From assembly GCA_910577405.1 (NCBI GenBank), contig CAJTMG010000003.1, forward strand, positions 11,696-75,695: a stretch of 64,000 nucleotides of DNA. The letters run 5' to 3'. Shown here one piece after another: positions 24,313 to 32,422 of this stretch. Position 1 is the stretch's first letter, and each line of letters begins with the position of its first letter. The stretch comes from an uncultured Oscillibacter sp. (GTDB taxonomy: Bacteria > Bacillota > Clostridia > Oscillospirales > Oscillospiraceae). The notes under the pieces were generated by a model, which saw only the letters and a program-made list of their open reading frames with translations, had not been told where the DNA came from and ran no database searches. A program made the translations under genes and the position numbers.

Positions 24313-24981
24313 TTAACTCCTGTCCTGCAAATCAAGCCGCCGCAGACCCGCGATATCGTTGACGGGCAGGGAGAACGCAAGGGACTGAGCGTCGGTCTGC
24401 ATTCCGGCCTGGTCCATGATGGCTTTCATGATAGGATTCCGCTTTTCCCGTTCGGTGAGGATAAAGACGATCTCCTTTTCCGCCGACAGGGTAACGCCGA
24501 AGAACTTCTTTGCCAGCGCCGTACCGGTGCCCTTGGCGTGGATACTGGTGCCGCCGCCTGCCCCTGCGGAACGTGCGGCGTCCATCACCTGGTCCGTCCG
24601 GCCGCCGTTGGTAATGACGACAATCAGCTCATGTGTCCGTTCCTGTTCCATGACTTCCCCCTCCTGCTTCAAGAGATAATTTTTCGCTCTTGCGCCGCCA
24701 ATACTGCTCAGGGGCACCGTCATCAGGATTCCCCTTCCCGGCACGTCCAGCCAAAGGTCCCGTTCCGCCCGCCGGACAAGCTCCCGGGACTGGGGCGCGA
24801 CCAGCATCAGCACCACCTTTTCCGTAGCCTCCAGACCCAGCCAGTCCAGCACCTCCGTGGTCGCCGTACCCTGCCCGGGCGTGGCCAGCACCAGCGGTAT
24901 CTGCTGACCCTGGAACCAGGCGGCAAATTCCCTGCTCCGCTTCCGGTCCGTAATGGCAAACATCAGAACCGCTCCGCCCAT
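24313..24981 (-). CDS. Tandem PII-like (GlnB-fold) regulatory protein
   Basis: The 222-residue protein appears to be two ferredoxin-like PII units in one chain: residues 1-105 (FAITDRKRSREFAAWF through RGILMTVPLSSIGG) and 112-215 (HELIVVITNGGRTDQVMDAARSAGAGGGT, then SAEKEIVFILTEREKRNPIM). The Gly-rich loop and VVITN strands match PII-family relatives rather than classical GlnB, and the uridylylated T-loop tyrosine is not obvious. It lies downstream of a DUF1538 transporter gene (about 85 bases). PII-like genes often accompany membrane transporters and gate them according to a bound nucleotide or metabolite. GGAGGG precedes the ATG. Confidence 0.82.
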   Translation of the reverse strand: MGGAVLMFAITDRKRSREFAAWFQGQQIPLVLATPGQGTATTEVLDWLGLEATEKVVLMLVAPQSRELVRRAERDLWLDVPGRGILMTVPLSSIGGARAKNYLLKQEGEVMEQERTHELIVVITNGGRTDQVMDAARSAGAGGGTSIHAKGTGTALAKKFFGVTLSAEKEIVFILTEREKRNPIMKAIMDQAGMQTDAQSLAFSLPVNDIAGLRRLDLQDRS

Positions 24982-25003
24982 AAAAACCCTCCTGTTTCAA
25001 TTC

Positions 25004-25031
25004 GGAATCAGGCATGAGGAATGAGGGATTC
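25004..25031 (+). repeat. GGAATNA heptad repeat, third locus
   Basis: GGAATCA, GGCATGA, GGAATGA and GGGATTC follow each other with period seven between the PII-like and DUF1538 genes. The motif is the same as in the arrays at 21498-21532 and 22044-22076. Confidence 0.6.
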
Positions 25032-25065
25032 CATTGCTTCCCTGTCCCTCCGCAATTTCAGGAAA

Positions 25066-26592
25066 TCAGAAAGCAAGCTCGATGATCTCCTCGTCCTCCG
25101 GGCCTGCCGCCTGCTGCGCGCGCATCTTCCATTGATACGCAAGGCCCAGAAGCTGTATCGTCAGCAGCGGCGTCATGGCGACCATGGCAACCACTCCGAA
25201 AGCGTCCGTGACAATATTGCCGCCCAAGGCTTCGCAGGCCCCCTGTGCAAAGGGCAGCAGGAAGGTAGCCGTCATAGGGCCGGAGGCCACCCCGCCGGAG
25301 TCAAACGCGATAGAGGTAAAGATTTTCGGCACAAAGAAGGACAGTCCCACAGCCAGCAGATAGCCCGGTGCCAGGAACCAGAGGACTGAAATCCCCGTCA
25401 GGACCCGCACCAGGGCAAGGCCGATGGAAGCCGCCACGCCCAAAGACAGACTGGTGCTCATGGCGCTGCCCGGAATGGCCCCGGCGGTAATTTCCTCCAC
25501 CTGCTTGTTCAGGACATGGACCGCCGGTTCTGCCTGGACGATATACCAGCCCATCAGCATTCCGATGGGGACCAGAATCCACTGGACAGACAGGCCCGCG
25601 ATTTTCTGTCCCAAATACGTGCCTGCGGGAAGGAAGCCCACATTCACGCCGGTGAGGAAGACAGCCAGTCCAATGTATGTATAGAGCAGGCCCACCAGAA
25701 TCCGCAGGAGCTTCTTCATTTTCAGGCGCAGGAAGAAGATCTGGAAAAGGGCGAAAAAGGCCGCGATAGGCAGCAGGCAGGTCAGGACCTCCCAGGCGTA
25801 ATGTGGGAAGGCGCTGACGAAAAGCTGCATCAGTTCCCGGCTGTCCCCGGCCTGAGGGATCGCGGCGGGCACATACGAACTGGAGGCCGGGAAAACCAGG
25901 GCCAGGATCAGCACGGACAGGATAGGGCCTACAGAACAGAGGGCGATGAGGCCGAAGCTGTCCTGCGCGGCATTGGCGTCGCTGCGGATAGAGGACACGC
26001 CCAAGCCCAGGGCCATGATAAAGGGGACGGTCATAGGTCCTGTGGTCACGCCGCCGGAATCGAAAGCCACGGCGAGAAAATCCTTGGGCACAAAGGCGGC
26101 CAGCAGGAACACCAGGGCATAGGAACCGATCAGAAGCCATTGCAGCGGGACCTGAAAGAGGATACGCAGGAGGGCGATCACCAGGAAGACCCCCACGCCG
26201 ATGGCTACCGCAGCAATCAGGACCATATTGGGAATCCCGGGCACCTGACCCGCCAGCACCTGCAAATCCGGTTCTGAAAGGGTGACAATCAGGCCGATGG
26301 CAAAGCTGACCGTTACCACCACCCAGAGTTTCCGCGAACCGGCCATACGGGAACCGAGCTGCTCGCCTATGGGAGTCATGGCCATATCCGCGCCCAGGGT
26401 GAAAAAGCCCATGCCGATAATCAGCAGCACCGCGCCCGCCAGAAACGCAAGCAGCACGTCCACAGGCACCGGCGAGAGGGTGAAGCACAGCGCCAGCACA
26501 ATGGCTGTGATCGGCAGTACAGAAGCCAGAGCCTCCCGCACCTTCTCGCCCAGAATCGTCTTTGTCCTGCCCAGGTCCGCTCTCAAGTGCAT
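25066..26592 (-). CDS. DUF1538 family membrane protein, two homologous halves
   Basis: The 508-residue protein has about 12-14 membrane helices in two repeated halves. Each half carries a FDSGG-V-(T/A)-(T/S)-GPMT motif (FDSGGVTTGPMTVPFIMALG and FDSGGVASGPMTATFLLP), which probably lines a substrate path. A TPIGEQLG segment is also typical of DUF1538. The family is predicted to be a transporter. Its substrate is unknown, but the downstream PII-like gene suggests regulation by a nitrogen, carbon or energy signal. The TPIGEQLG and repeated FDSGG motifs make the family call strong. Confidence 0.88.
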   Translation of the reverse strand: MHLRADLGRTKTILGEKVREALASVLPITAIVLALCFTLSPVPVDVLLAFLAGAVLLIIGMGFFTLGADMAMTPIGEQLGSRMAGSRKLWVVVTVSFAIGLIVTLSEPDLQVLAGQVPGIPNMVLIAAVAIGVGVFLVIALLRILFQVPLQWLLIGSYALVFLLAAFVPKDFLAVAFDSGGVTTGPMTVPFIMALGLGVSSIRSDANAAQDSFGLIALCSVGPILSVLILALVFPASSSYVPAAIPQAGDSRELMQLFVSAFPHYAWEVLTCLLPIAAFFALFQIFFLRLKMKKLLRILVGLLYTYIGLAVFLTGVNVGFLPAGTYLGQKIAGLSVQWILVPIGMLMGWYIVQAEPAVHVLNKQVEEITAGAIPGSAMSTSLSLGVAASIGLALVRVLTGISVLWFLAPGYLLAVGLSFFVPKIFTSIAFDSGGVASGPMTATFLLPFAQGACEALGGNIVTDAFGVVAMVAMTPLLTIQLLGLAYQWKMRAQQAAGPEDEEIIELAF

Positions 26593-26648
26593 TCCCGCAC
26601 CAGCTCCTTTCCTATGATCTTCCCCATCCGAAAACGTTTGCCCTGCCC

Positions 26649-26690
26649 ATAAAAAAATGCAGCAGCGTCATTTCCGGCTGGAGCTGCTTT
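26649..26690 (-). terminator. Terminator between the 53-residue gene and DUF1538
   Basis: On the minus strand AGCAGC pairs with GCTGCT across a 16-base loop and is followed by GCA and seven T residues. It follows the small gene at 26791 and would insulate or attenuate the DUF1538 transcript. Confidence 0.55.
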
Positions 26691-26790
26691 TCTGTCTTTA
26701 GCCCAAAACTTTCCTTATTATACCACAAAACCGGCGCGTCTCTCAAGGAAACCCGCCGGTTCTTTACATTTTCTTTACACTACTGGAAAT

Positions 26791-26952
26791 TCAATTCCAA
26801 TTGTCTTCCGACTCGTCCAGAAACCGGTCCTCCGCCCGCTGCTGGGCCGATACCAGGATTTCTTCCACTCTTCCGCAGTCTTCCGTCTCCCGCAGTTCGT
26901 CCAGCGCGTCCGTGATGGCGTTGAACAGTAGGTAGTATAGTTTTTGATACAA
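26791..26952 (-). CDS. Small conserved-type acidic protein, 53 residues, TTG start
   Basis: Found by direct translation of the minus strand. The TTG at 26952 lies 9 bases after AAAGGAGG, and the frame ends in TGA at 26791. The protein begins YQKLYYLLFNAITDALDEL and continues with a charged helical stretch (VEEILVSAQQRAEDRF). It has no cysteine pairs beyond a single Cys and no membrane segment. Short proteins of this YQKLYxxLFNAITDAL type recur in Clostridia with no known role. A near-perfect promoter lies upstream. Confidence 0.75.
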   Translation of the reverse strand: MYQKLYYLLFNAITDALDELRETEDCGRVEEILVSAQQRAEDRFLDESEDNWN

Positions 26953-26977
26953 GTTGATGCGCCTCCTTTTTCCATTG

Positions 26978-27006
26978 ATTGTAAATCACGCAAACTGTAT
27001 TGTCAA
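26978..27006 (-). promoter_or_regulatory. Consensus promoter for the 53-residue gene, facing the XRE cluster
   Basis: On the minus strand TTGACA (27006-27001) and TACAAT (26983-26978) are spaced by 17 bases. The -35 box sits inside a partly palindromic tgtattgtcaagtacaat stretch that lies about 85 bases before the first XRE gene on the other strand, so those regulators could control both directions. Confidence 0.75.
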
Positions 27007-27086
27007 GTACAATCTATATTTGTAGTCAATTATTCTTTCCGCGTTTTTATGGGTATCATATCTTCATTAAACGCTGGAGGTAGGTA

Positions 27087-27419
27087 ATGGAGCTGGATTA
27101 TAAGGAAATCGGACGGCGTGTTGCCCGACGCAGGAAACAACTGAAACTCACACAGGAATTTCTTGCGGAGCTGGTTGACGTTTCCCCGCAGTACATCTCC
27201 CATATTGAACACGCCCGGTCCATTCCATCCACGGAAGTTATCATGCGTCTGGCTATCGCGCTGGAAACCACGCCGGATGAATTTCTGGTAGGTACAGCCC
27301 GTCACGAAGACCAGCGTTGGCGCACCATTTCCGAACGCCTGCGCGGAATGTCGGACGGTCAGTTGGATATGATTGAGAACTTTATTACCTGGGTGGCGGA
27401 ACGTATGGGGCATTTATGA
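27087..27419 (+). CDS. XRE-family regulator, first of three tandem paralogues
   Basis: The protein has 110 residues. The Cro/C1 helix-turn-helix spans about 5-62 (ARRRKQLKLTQEFLAELVDVSPQYISHIEHARSIPS, split here only by naming its ends), followed by TPDEFLVGTARHEDQRW and a short C-terminal helix (MSDGQLDMIENFITWV). GGAGG lies 6 bases before the ATG. Its stop overlaps the start of the second copy in ATGA. The three products share most residues, so they can form homo- or heterodimers. Confidence 0.9.
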   Translation: MELDYKEIGRRVARRRKQLKLTQEFLAELVDVSPQYISHIEHARSIPSTEVIMRLAIALETTPDEFLVGTARHEDQRWRTISERLRGMSDGQLDMIENFITWVAERMGHL

Positions 27420-27748
27420 AGCTGGAAGATAAAGAAATAGGAAAACGCATAGCACGGCGCAGAAAAAAGCTGGATATTACGCAGGAAATGCTTGCAGAAT
27501 GGGCGGGTATTTCGACAAAGTATGTATCCAATATTGAATGTGCCAAGTCCATCCCATCTATGGAGGTTGTCATGCGTCTGGCCAGCGTGCTGGAGACAAC
27601 GCCGGACGAATTCCTGGTAGGCACGGCGCGATACGAGGGCCAACGCTGGCAGACTGTCGCTAAACTTCTCCGTGGGATGTCGGACGCGCAATTGGACCTG
27701 ATGGAAGATTTTGCCGCTTGGGTTGCGGAGCATACGGAGCATTTATGA
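27416..27748 (+). CDS. XRE-family regulator, second tandem paralogue
   Basis: The 110-residue protein keeps the same layout as its neighbours. The recognition region has changed to AEWAGISTKYVSNIECAKS, against VDVSPQYISHIEHARS in copy 1 and VDISPQYVSNIERAKS in copy 3. The changed residues lie in and around the recognition helix, so this copy may bind a different operator or act as a modulator. Translation depends on the upstream copy (ATGA overlap). Confidence 0.9.
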   Translation: MKLEDKEIGKRIARRRKKLDITQEMLAEWAGISTKYVSNIECAKSIPSMEVVMRLASVLETTPDEFLVGTARYEGQRWQTVAKLLRGMSDAQLDLMEDFAAWVAEHTEHL

Positions 27749-28071
27749 AGCTGGATTATAAAGAAATCGGAAAACGCATAGCACGGCGCAGAAAAAAGCT
27801 GGATATCACACAGGAAATGCTTGCAGAATGGGTAGATATTTCGCCGCAATATGTATCCAACATCGAACGTGCCAAATCCATCCCCTCCACGGAAGTCATC
27901 ATGCGTCTTGCCCTTGTGCTGGACACCACGCCGGACGAATTTCTGGTAGGCACGGCGCGATACGAAGACCAACGCTGGCGGACCGTCGCCGAACGCCTGC
28001 GGGGGATGTCGGACGCGCAGCTGGACCTGATGGAGGACTTTGCGGCCTGGGTATTGGAGCGGAGGGCGTAA
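27745..28071 (+). CDS. XRE-family regulator, third tandem paralogue
   Basis: The start is the ATG at 27745 inside ATGA, giving 108 residues; a longer frame from 27718 merely reads through the end of copy 2. The body is almost identical to copy 2 in DNA (cgcagaaaaaagctggatat is shared) but with the SPQYVSNIERAKS recognition region of copy 1 type. It ends in MSDAQLDLMEDFAAWVLERRA. It is the last gene before a DUF4317 gene 76 bases downstream. Confidence 0.9.
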   Translation: MKLDYKEIGKRIARRRKKLDITQEMLAEWVDISPQYVSNIERAKSIPSTEVIMRLALVLDTTPDEFLVGTARYEDQRWRTVAERLRGMSDAQLDLMEDFAAWVLERRA

Positions 28072-28147
28072 AAAGAACGTGCGGATTTTTCTTGCTTTTT
28101 CCTCCGGAATGATGTAGAATATTCGTTTGAAAAGGAGGTAACAGCCG

Positions 28148-29299
28148 ATGAATCAAAAAGAACTGGGAGAACTGCGCCGCCGGTTCCGTCCCGAACGCTG
28201 CGCCGTCAGCCGGGTCTACGGATGCTACGTCAACGGAAGCAGCAGGGAAATCATCTCGTATCTGGACGCGTCCCTTGGCATGATGCCCCAGGAGGAAGCG
28301 GAAAAATTTCTGGGTCTTCTGAAAAAGGCGCTTTCCGGGAACCTGGGCAGGCAGCTTACGGACGTGGTGTTTTCAACGGAACAGGTAGCGGACAGCGAGG
28401 AACACCGACTGCTCAGCGCCCTTCGGGATTCGGAGCTGAAGGATTCCGCCGCGAGGGAGAATTTTTATCAGAAGGTAATGGACGCGCTGGACCTGGACGG
28501 GGCGAACTATATCATCCTGCTGGCCCATGACGCGTATGACGTGCCCCATAAGAACAAAAACGACGAGACAGACGGCTCTGAGGAAGTCTTCTCGTATATC
28601 CTATGCGCGGTCTGCCCCGTCAAGGACTGCAAAATGGAATTGGGCTACTTCCCCGGCGAGAACGAATTCCACTCCTGCGCCGCCGGACAGGTGATCGGAG
28701 CGCCGGAACTGGGCTTTCTCTTCCCGGCCTTTGACAACCGCGCCGCTAATATTTACAACGCCCTGCTCTATTCCCGCAAGCCCGACCAGATGCACCATGA
28801 ATTTATTGACGCCATTTTCCGTACCGAACCGCCTATGTCCCCCGCGGAACAGAAGGAAGCCTTTCAGAATGTGCTGACCGGCGCGCTGGAAACCTGTTCG
28901 CTGGAAGTTTTGCAGGCGGTCCACGGGGGTCTTCTCAGCAAGGTGGAGGCCCATAAGGAGCGCAAAGACCCGGAACCCCTGGCCGTGACTGCAAAGGACG
29001 TGGAGGATATTCTGACGGACTGCGGCGTGACGGAGGAACAGTCCCAGGCGTTCGCGGCCCAGTGGGAGGAAGCCTTCGGACCCGCCGCCATGAACCCGGA
29101 AAACCTGGTGGACTGCAAGCGCTTCGACCTCAAGACCGGTCAGGCGTCCGTGTCCCTGGAGCCCGACGCAAGCGCCATGGTGGAAACCCGGTTCATCAAT
29201 GGCCGCCCCTTCCTGCTGATCCCCATTCAGGAGGGCCTGGAGGTCAACGGCATTCCTGTTGAGTACCTGTCCAAGAACGAGGACGCACCTGAAAGCTGA
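28148..29299 (+). CDS. DUF4317 domain protein
   Basis: The 383-residue soluble protein starts NQKELGELRRRFRPERCAVSRVYGCYV and contains the family-typical LLAHDAYDVP, CAVCPVKDCKMELGY and PEIGFLFPAFDNR-like (here APELGFLFPAFDNRAANIYN) motifs. DUF4317 is common in Clostridia and has no assigned role. The start has AAAAGGAGG. It is followed by a strong terminator and is probably monocistronic. The two conserved Cys motifs could bind metal, but this is conjecture. Confidence 0.88.
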   Translation: MNQKELGELRRRFRPERCAVSRVYGCYVNGSSREIISYLDASLGMMPQEEAEKFLGLLKKALSGNLGRQLTDVVFSTEQVADSEEHRLLSALRDSELKDSAARENFYQKVMDALDLDGANYIILLAHDAYDVPHKNKNDETDGSEEVFSYILCAVCPVKDCKMELGYFPGENEFHSCAAGQVIGAPELGFLFPAFDNRAANIYNALLYSRKPDQMHHEFIDAIFRTEPPMSPAEQKEAFQNVLTGALETCSLEVLQAVHGGLLSKVEAHKERKDPEPLAVTAKDVEDILTDCGVTEEQSQAFAAQWEEAFGPAAMNPENLVDCKRFDLKTGQASVSLEPDASAMVETRFINGRPFLLIPIQEGLEVNGIPVEYLSKNEDAPES

Positions 29300-29314
29300 C
29301 GGTCCCATGTACAT

Positions 29315-29360
29315 AAAAAATCCCCTGTACGGCGCGTCTTTTCGTACAGGGGATTCTTTT
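29315..29360. terminator. Strong bidirectional terminator
   Basis: AATCCCCTGTACG pairs with CGTACAGGGGATT across a GCGCGTCTTTT-type loop. It has six A residues on the left and TCTTTT on the right, so it ends both the DUF4317 transcript and the converging coiled-coil gene. Confidence 0.9.
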
Positions 29361-30055
29361 CATGCTTCAAGATTCAGTTCCGTGCCGGTTTCCGTGGCAG
29401 GGGCTGCGGTACCGGCATATCCAGCGGCGGCGGCTTCCGGGGAGGGCTGAAAGGTTTCGGCCAGCTTCTGCGCCTGTTCCCGGAGTTCCATCTGGGTGGC
29501 GGAGATATGGGACTGCATCCGGTTATCGATTTCGGCCTCCCGGATATAGCCCGATTCCCGGAGCATCCGCGCGGCCTGCTTTCTGCGGAGCTCCTGTTTC
29601 TGACGGCGGGCCTCCCGGGAACGGTGTTCCTCTGCCAGACGCTTCTGCCGGGCTTCCGCGACCTTCTCCTTCTCCAGCTCCCGGCATTTCTTCCCCGCCC
29701 GGTTCACCGCCTTCTGGAGCTGGTTGATGGCCGCCTGAATCCGTTTGGCGTTGTCCGGGTCCTGACGCTTGGCGGCCTTCAGACGGGTAATCTGCCGCCT
29801 CGCGTAGCCAGCCGCCGCGTTGACCTCCGACGGACGCTTCGCCCTGGCAAGACGCGCGTGGGCTTCAATGGGCGCGTCTCCGTAGCGGGGCTTGCTTTTC
29901 AGGCTCTGAAATTTCTCTCTCGCTGCCTCCGCCTTCTCTTTTGCGTCCCGCATCATCTCGTAAATGTCGGGACCCTCCTTCTGCTTCTCCTCAGCCTTCC
30001 GGAGCTGCGCCTGGTACTGACTGCCCGCGCCGCTCACTCCGCTGATGGCGTCCAT
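29360..30055 (-). CDS. Coiled-coil protein of unknown function
   Basis: The start is the ATG at 30055 with GGGAGGAGG upstream (231 residues); a longer frame to 30205 lacks a site. After MDAISGVSGAGSQYQAQLRK comes a long, very charged helical region rich in Lys, Arg, Glu and Ala (about 20-190), clearly coiled-coil, and a low-complexity Ala/Pro/Thr tail. There is no signal peptide, helix-turn-helix or enzyme motif. It is divergent from the FHA-SEDS gene about 210 bases away and shares that intergenic region. A structural or cell-division role is possible but unproven. Confidence 0.7.
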   Translation of the reverse strand: MDAISGVSGAGSQYQAQLRKAEEKQKEGPDIYEMMRDAKEKAEAAREKFQSLKSKPRYGDAPIEAHARLARAKRPSEVNAAAGYARRQITRLKAAKRQDPDNAKRIQAAINQLQKAVNRAGKKCRELEKEKVAEARQKRLAEEHRSREARRQKQELRRKQAARMLRESGYIREAEIDNRMQSHISATQMELREQAQKLAETFQPSPEAAAAGYAGTAAPATETGTELNLEA

Positions 30056-30267
30056 AAGACCTCCTCCCTCCGTGATTTCTGTCTCTGATCTCTCTAATTG
30101 AACTATCGGCATACCGGCCCTGGGAGATAAGCATTCCGGGAGACTTTTCCATTCTGTCTGGATTTTTCCTCTGAACTGTGGTATGCTCATAACAATCCAA
30201 TCCAAACGCCGGCATTCTGCAAAAAAGGTCTGTCAGGGAACCGGCGCAAAAACAGGAGGTGGAAGTA

Positions 30268-31980
30268 TTGGAGCTGTATACGGCCATTCTGACGGCGCTG
30301 GCAGAATATCCCTGGCTGGGGGAATGGTTTACCGTATTTGTCCGGCCGCTGTTTCCGGTACTGGCAGGGCTGATTTTATTCCGTGCAATCCGCTCACTGC
30401 TTCGGGTGCCCCATACGCCGGAGACCTGGGGTCAACTGAGCCTGCCCAACGGCACTCCGGCTGCCCTGACCCATTGGGAGAACATCATAGGCCGAAGCCG
30501 GATTGCGGACGTGCAGCTGAATTACGCCAGCATTTCCCGGCAGCACGCCGCTCTCTGCCGGGACGGGGAGGGCTGCTGGACCCTCTACGACCTGCGTTCC
30601 AAGGGCGGCGTCAAGGTCAACGGCGAGACGGTGGACGGTTCCGCGCCGGTGAAGCTGGGGGATAAGATTACTTTGGGCGGCGTTCCCCTTTTGTTCCTGC
30701 CTCAGACCGCAGCGGACCACAAAAGGCAGGAAAAGGAGCGGAAAAAGGAACGTCCGGTGGTAATCTGGCCGTCGTTTTTATGGCTGACGCTGTTCCAGAT
30801 TCTGGCCTGTCTTCAGCTGATGATTTCGGCGGGGACAGAATGCTCTCCTGTGACTCCCATCGCCTTTCTGGGGCTGACGGCGGTGATGTGGCTGTATTTC
30901 ATCGCCCTCCGTCTGGGACGCTGCGTGGGCTTTGAGATGGAGACGATTGCCTTTTTCCTGTCCACCCTCTCCCTTGCCGTCACGGCCTCCAGCGCGCCGG
31001 GAAGCCTCCTGAAGCAGCTTGCCGCCGTGGTGCTGGGACTGCTGGTCTTTCTGATTCTGGGCCTCTTCCTGCGGGACCTGGGCCGGGTGCAGAGTATCCG
31101 CTGGCTGATGGCGGCGGCGGCAATCGGGCTTCTGGCGGTCACCCTTCTGCTGGGAAACCGGAAGTACGGCGCGGTAAACTGGATTTCCATGTTCGGGATG
31201 TCCTTTCAGCCGTCGGAGCTGGCAAAAATCTGCTACATCTTCGCCGGTTCCGCCACGCTGGACCGCCTGTTCCGCCGGAGAAACCTGAGCTTGTTCATCG
31301 TTCTGACAGGCGTGTGTATCGGCTTTCTGGGTCTGATGAGCGATTTCGGCACGGCGGCGATTTTCTTTGTGACCTTTCTGGTGATTGCCTACCTGCGTTC
31401 CGGCGACTTCGCTACCCTGTCCCTGATCTGCGGCGGGGCGGTGTTCGGCGCGGGGCTGATTATGAAGTTCAAGCCCTATATCCTGAACCGCTTCGCGTCC
31501 TGGGGCCATGCCTGGGAAGCGGCGTCCACCACGGGTTACCAGCAGACCCGCACCATGTCCGCCGCCGCGTCGGGAGGGCTTCTGGGCGTGGGGCCTGGGG
31601 AGGGCTGGCTGCATCGGGTGGCCGCCGCTGATACCGACCTGGTCTTTGGGATGCTCTGCGAGGAATGGGGGCTGCTGATTGCGCTTCTGGCGGCGGGGTC
31701 CATTGTGATGCTGGCTCTTTTTACCGTGCGGGCCTGCCGGGTGGGACGCTCCTGCTTCTATACCATCGCCGCCTGCGCCGCAGGGTCCCTGCTGGTCTTC
31801 CAAAGCTGCCTGAATATCTTCGGGTCTGTGGATCTTCTGCCCCTTACCGGCGTGACTCTCCCCTTTGTCTCCAACGGCGGCTCCGCAATGCTCTCCGCTT
31901 GGGGACTGCTCGCGTTCCTTAAAGCAACCGATACCCGGCCTAACGCCAGCTTTGCCATCCGCAGGGGGAATTTCTCTTAA
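30268..31980 (+). CDS. FHA domain fused to a SEDS (FtsW/RodA/SpoVE) glycosyltransferase
   Basis: The TTG at 30268 has AGGAGG eight bases upstream (the in-frame GTG at 30259 overlaps that site), giving 570 residues. A membrane helix (about 12-40) is followed by a cytoplasmic FHA domain (about 70-145) with I-G-R-S-R, S-R-Q-H and N-G phosphothreonine-binding motifs. Then come about ten membrane helices of the SEDS family, with GAVNWISMFGMSFQPSEL, FGTA and a GGS-rich end (FVSNGGSAML). SEDS proteins polymerise peptidoglycan glycan strands with a class B PBP. The FHA part should recruit this enzyme to a Thr-phosphorylated partner. No PBP gene lies next to it. Confidence 0.93.
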   Translation: MELYTAILTALAEYPWLGEWFTVFVRPLFPVLAGLILFRAIRSLLRVPHTPETWGQLSLPNGTPAALTHWENIIGRSRIADVQLNYASISRQHAALCRDGEGCWTLYDLRSKGGVKVNGETVDGSAPVKLGDKITLGGVPLLFLPQTAADHKRQEKERKKERPVVIWPSFLWLTLFQILACLQLMISAGTECSPVTPIAFLGLTAVMWLYFIALRLGRCVGFEMETIAFFLSTLSLAVTASSAPGSLLKQLAAVVLGLLVFLILGLFLRDLGRVQSIRWLMAAAAIGLLAVTLLLGNRKYGAVNWISMFGMSFQPSELAKICYIFAGSATLDRLFRRRNLSLFIVLTGVCIGFLGLMSDFGTAAIFFVTFLVIAYLRSGDFATLSLICGGAVFGAGLIMKFKPYILNRFASWGHAWEAASTTGYQQTRTMSAAASGGLLGVGPGEGWLHRVAAADTDLVFGMLCEEWGLLIALLAAGSIVMLALFTVRACRVGRSCFYTIAACAAGSLLVFQSCLNIFGSVDLLPLTGVTLPFVSNGGSAMLSAWGLLAFLKATDTRPNASFAIRRGNFS

Positions 31981-32225
31981 TGGAGGGATTTTCTGTGGAA
32001 ATTCAATCAAAAGGGGCGTTGCTTATGAGAAAATGTATGCGATGCGGTCATGAAATGATGGAAAACCTGTCTGTCACCGGAGACGTGCATCCGGAGGAGC
32101 TGCGGGTGTCCCATCACGGCGTTCTGGGCACTCTTGGGAACCTGAAAGCGGCAGTCTGTCCCTTCTGCGGCTGCGCGGAGCTGTACCTGGACCGGCTGGA
32201 CAAAATCCGCGAAGTCAACTCCTGA
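31980..32225 (+). CDS. Small zinc-ribbon protein
   Basis: The protein has 81 residues from the ATG at 31980, which overlaps the preceding stop as TAATG, or 66 residues from the ATG at 32025, which has AAGGGG upstream. Two C-x2-C pairs (KCMRCGH and CPFCGCAELYL) some 40 residues apart form a typical zinc ribbon. Such proteins bind nucleic acid or other proteins. It is probably co-transcribed with the FHA-SEDS gene. Nothing points to a specific partner. Confidence 0.75.
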   Translation: MEGFSVEIQSKGALLMRKCMRCGHEMMENLSVTGDVHPEELRVSHHGVLGTLGNLKAAVCPFCGCAELYLDRLDKIREVNS

Positions 32226-32422
32226 CTGCCGGTTCCGTTTTTCGAAAGTCACGAAGCGCAGCCCTGTACGCCCGGAGGTTTTTGGAAGATTTGCCGGAAA
32301 AAGGCCGTTTCCAATGCGGAATGGGGTGGAAATTTGCGGAAGAGTGTGGTATACTGTAGGTCAGAAGCGGCGGCTTTCCGGAGAGGTCGGGGACGCCGTG
32401 AAAAAAGAGCGGAGGAATGCGT

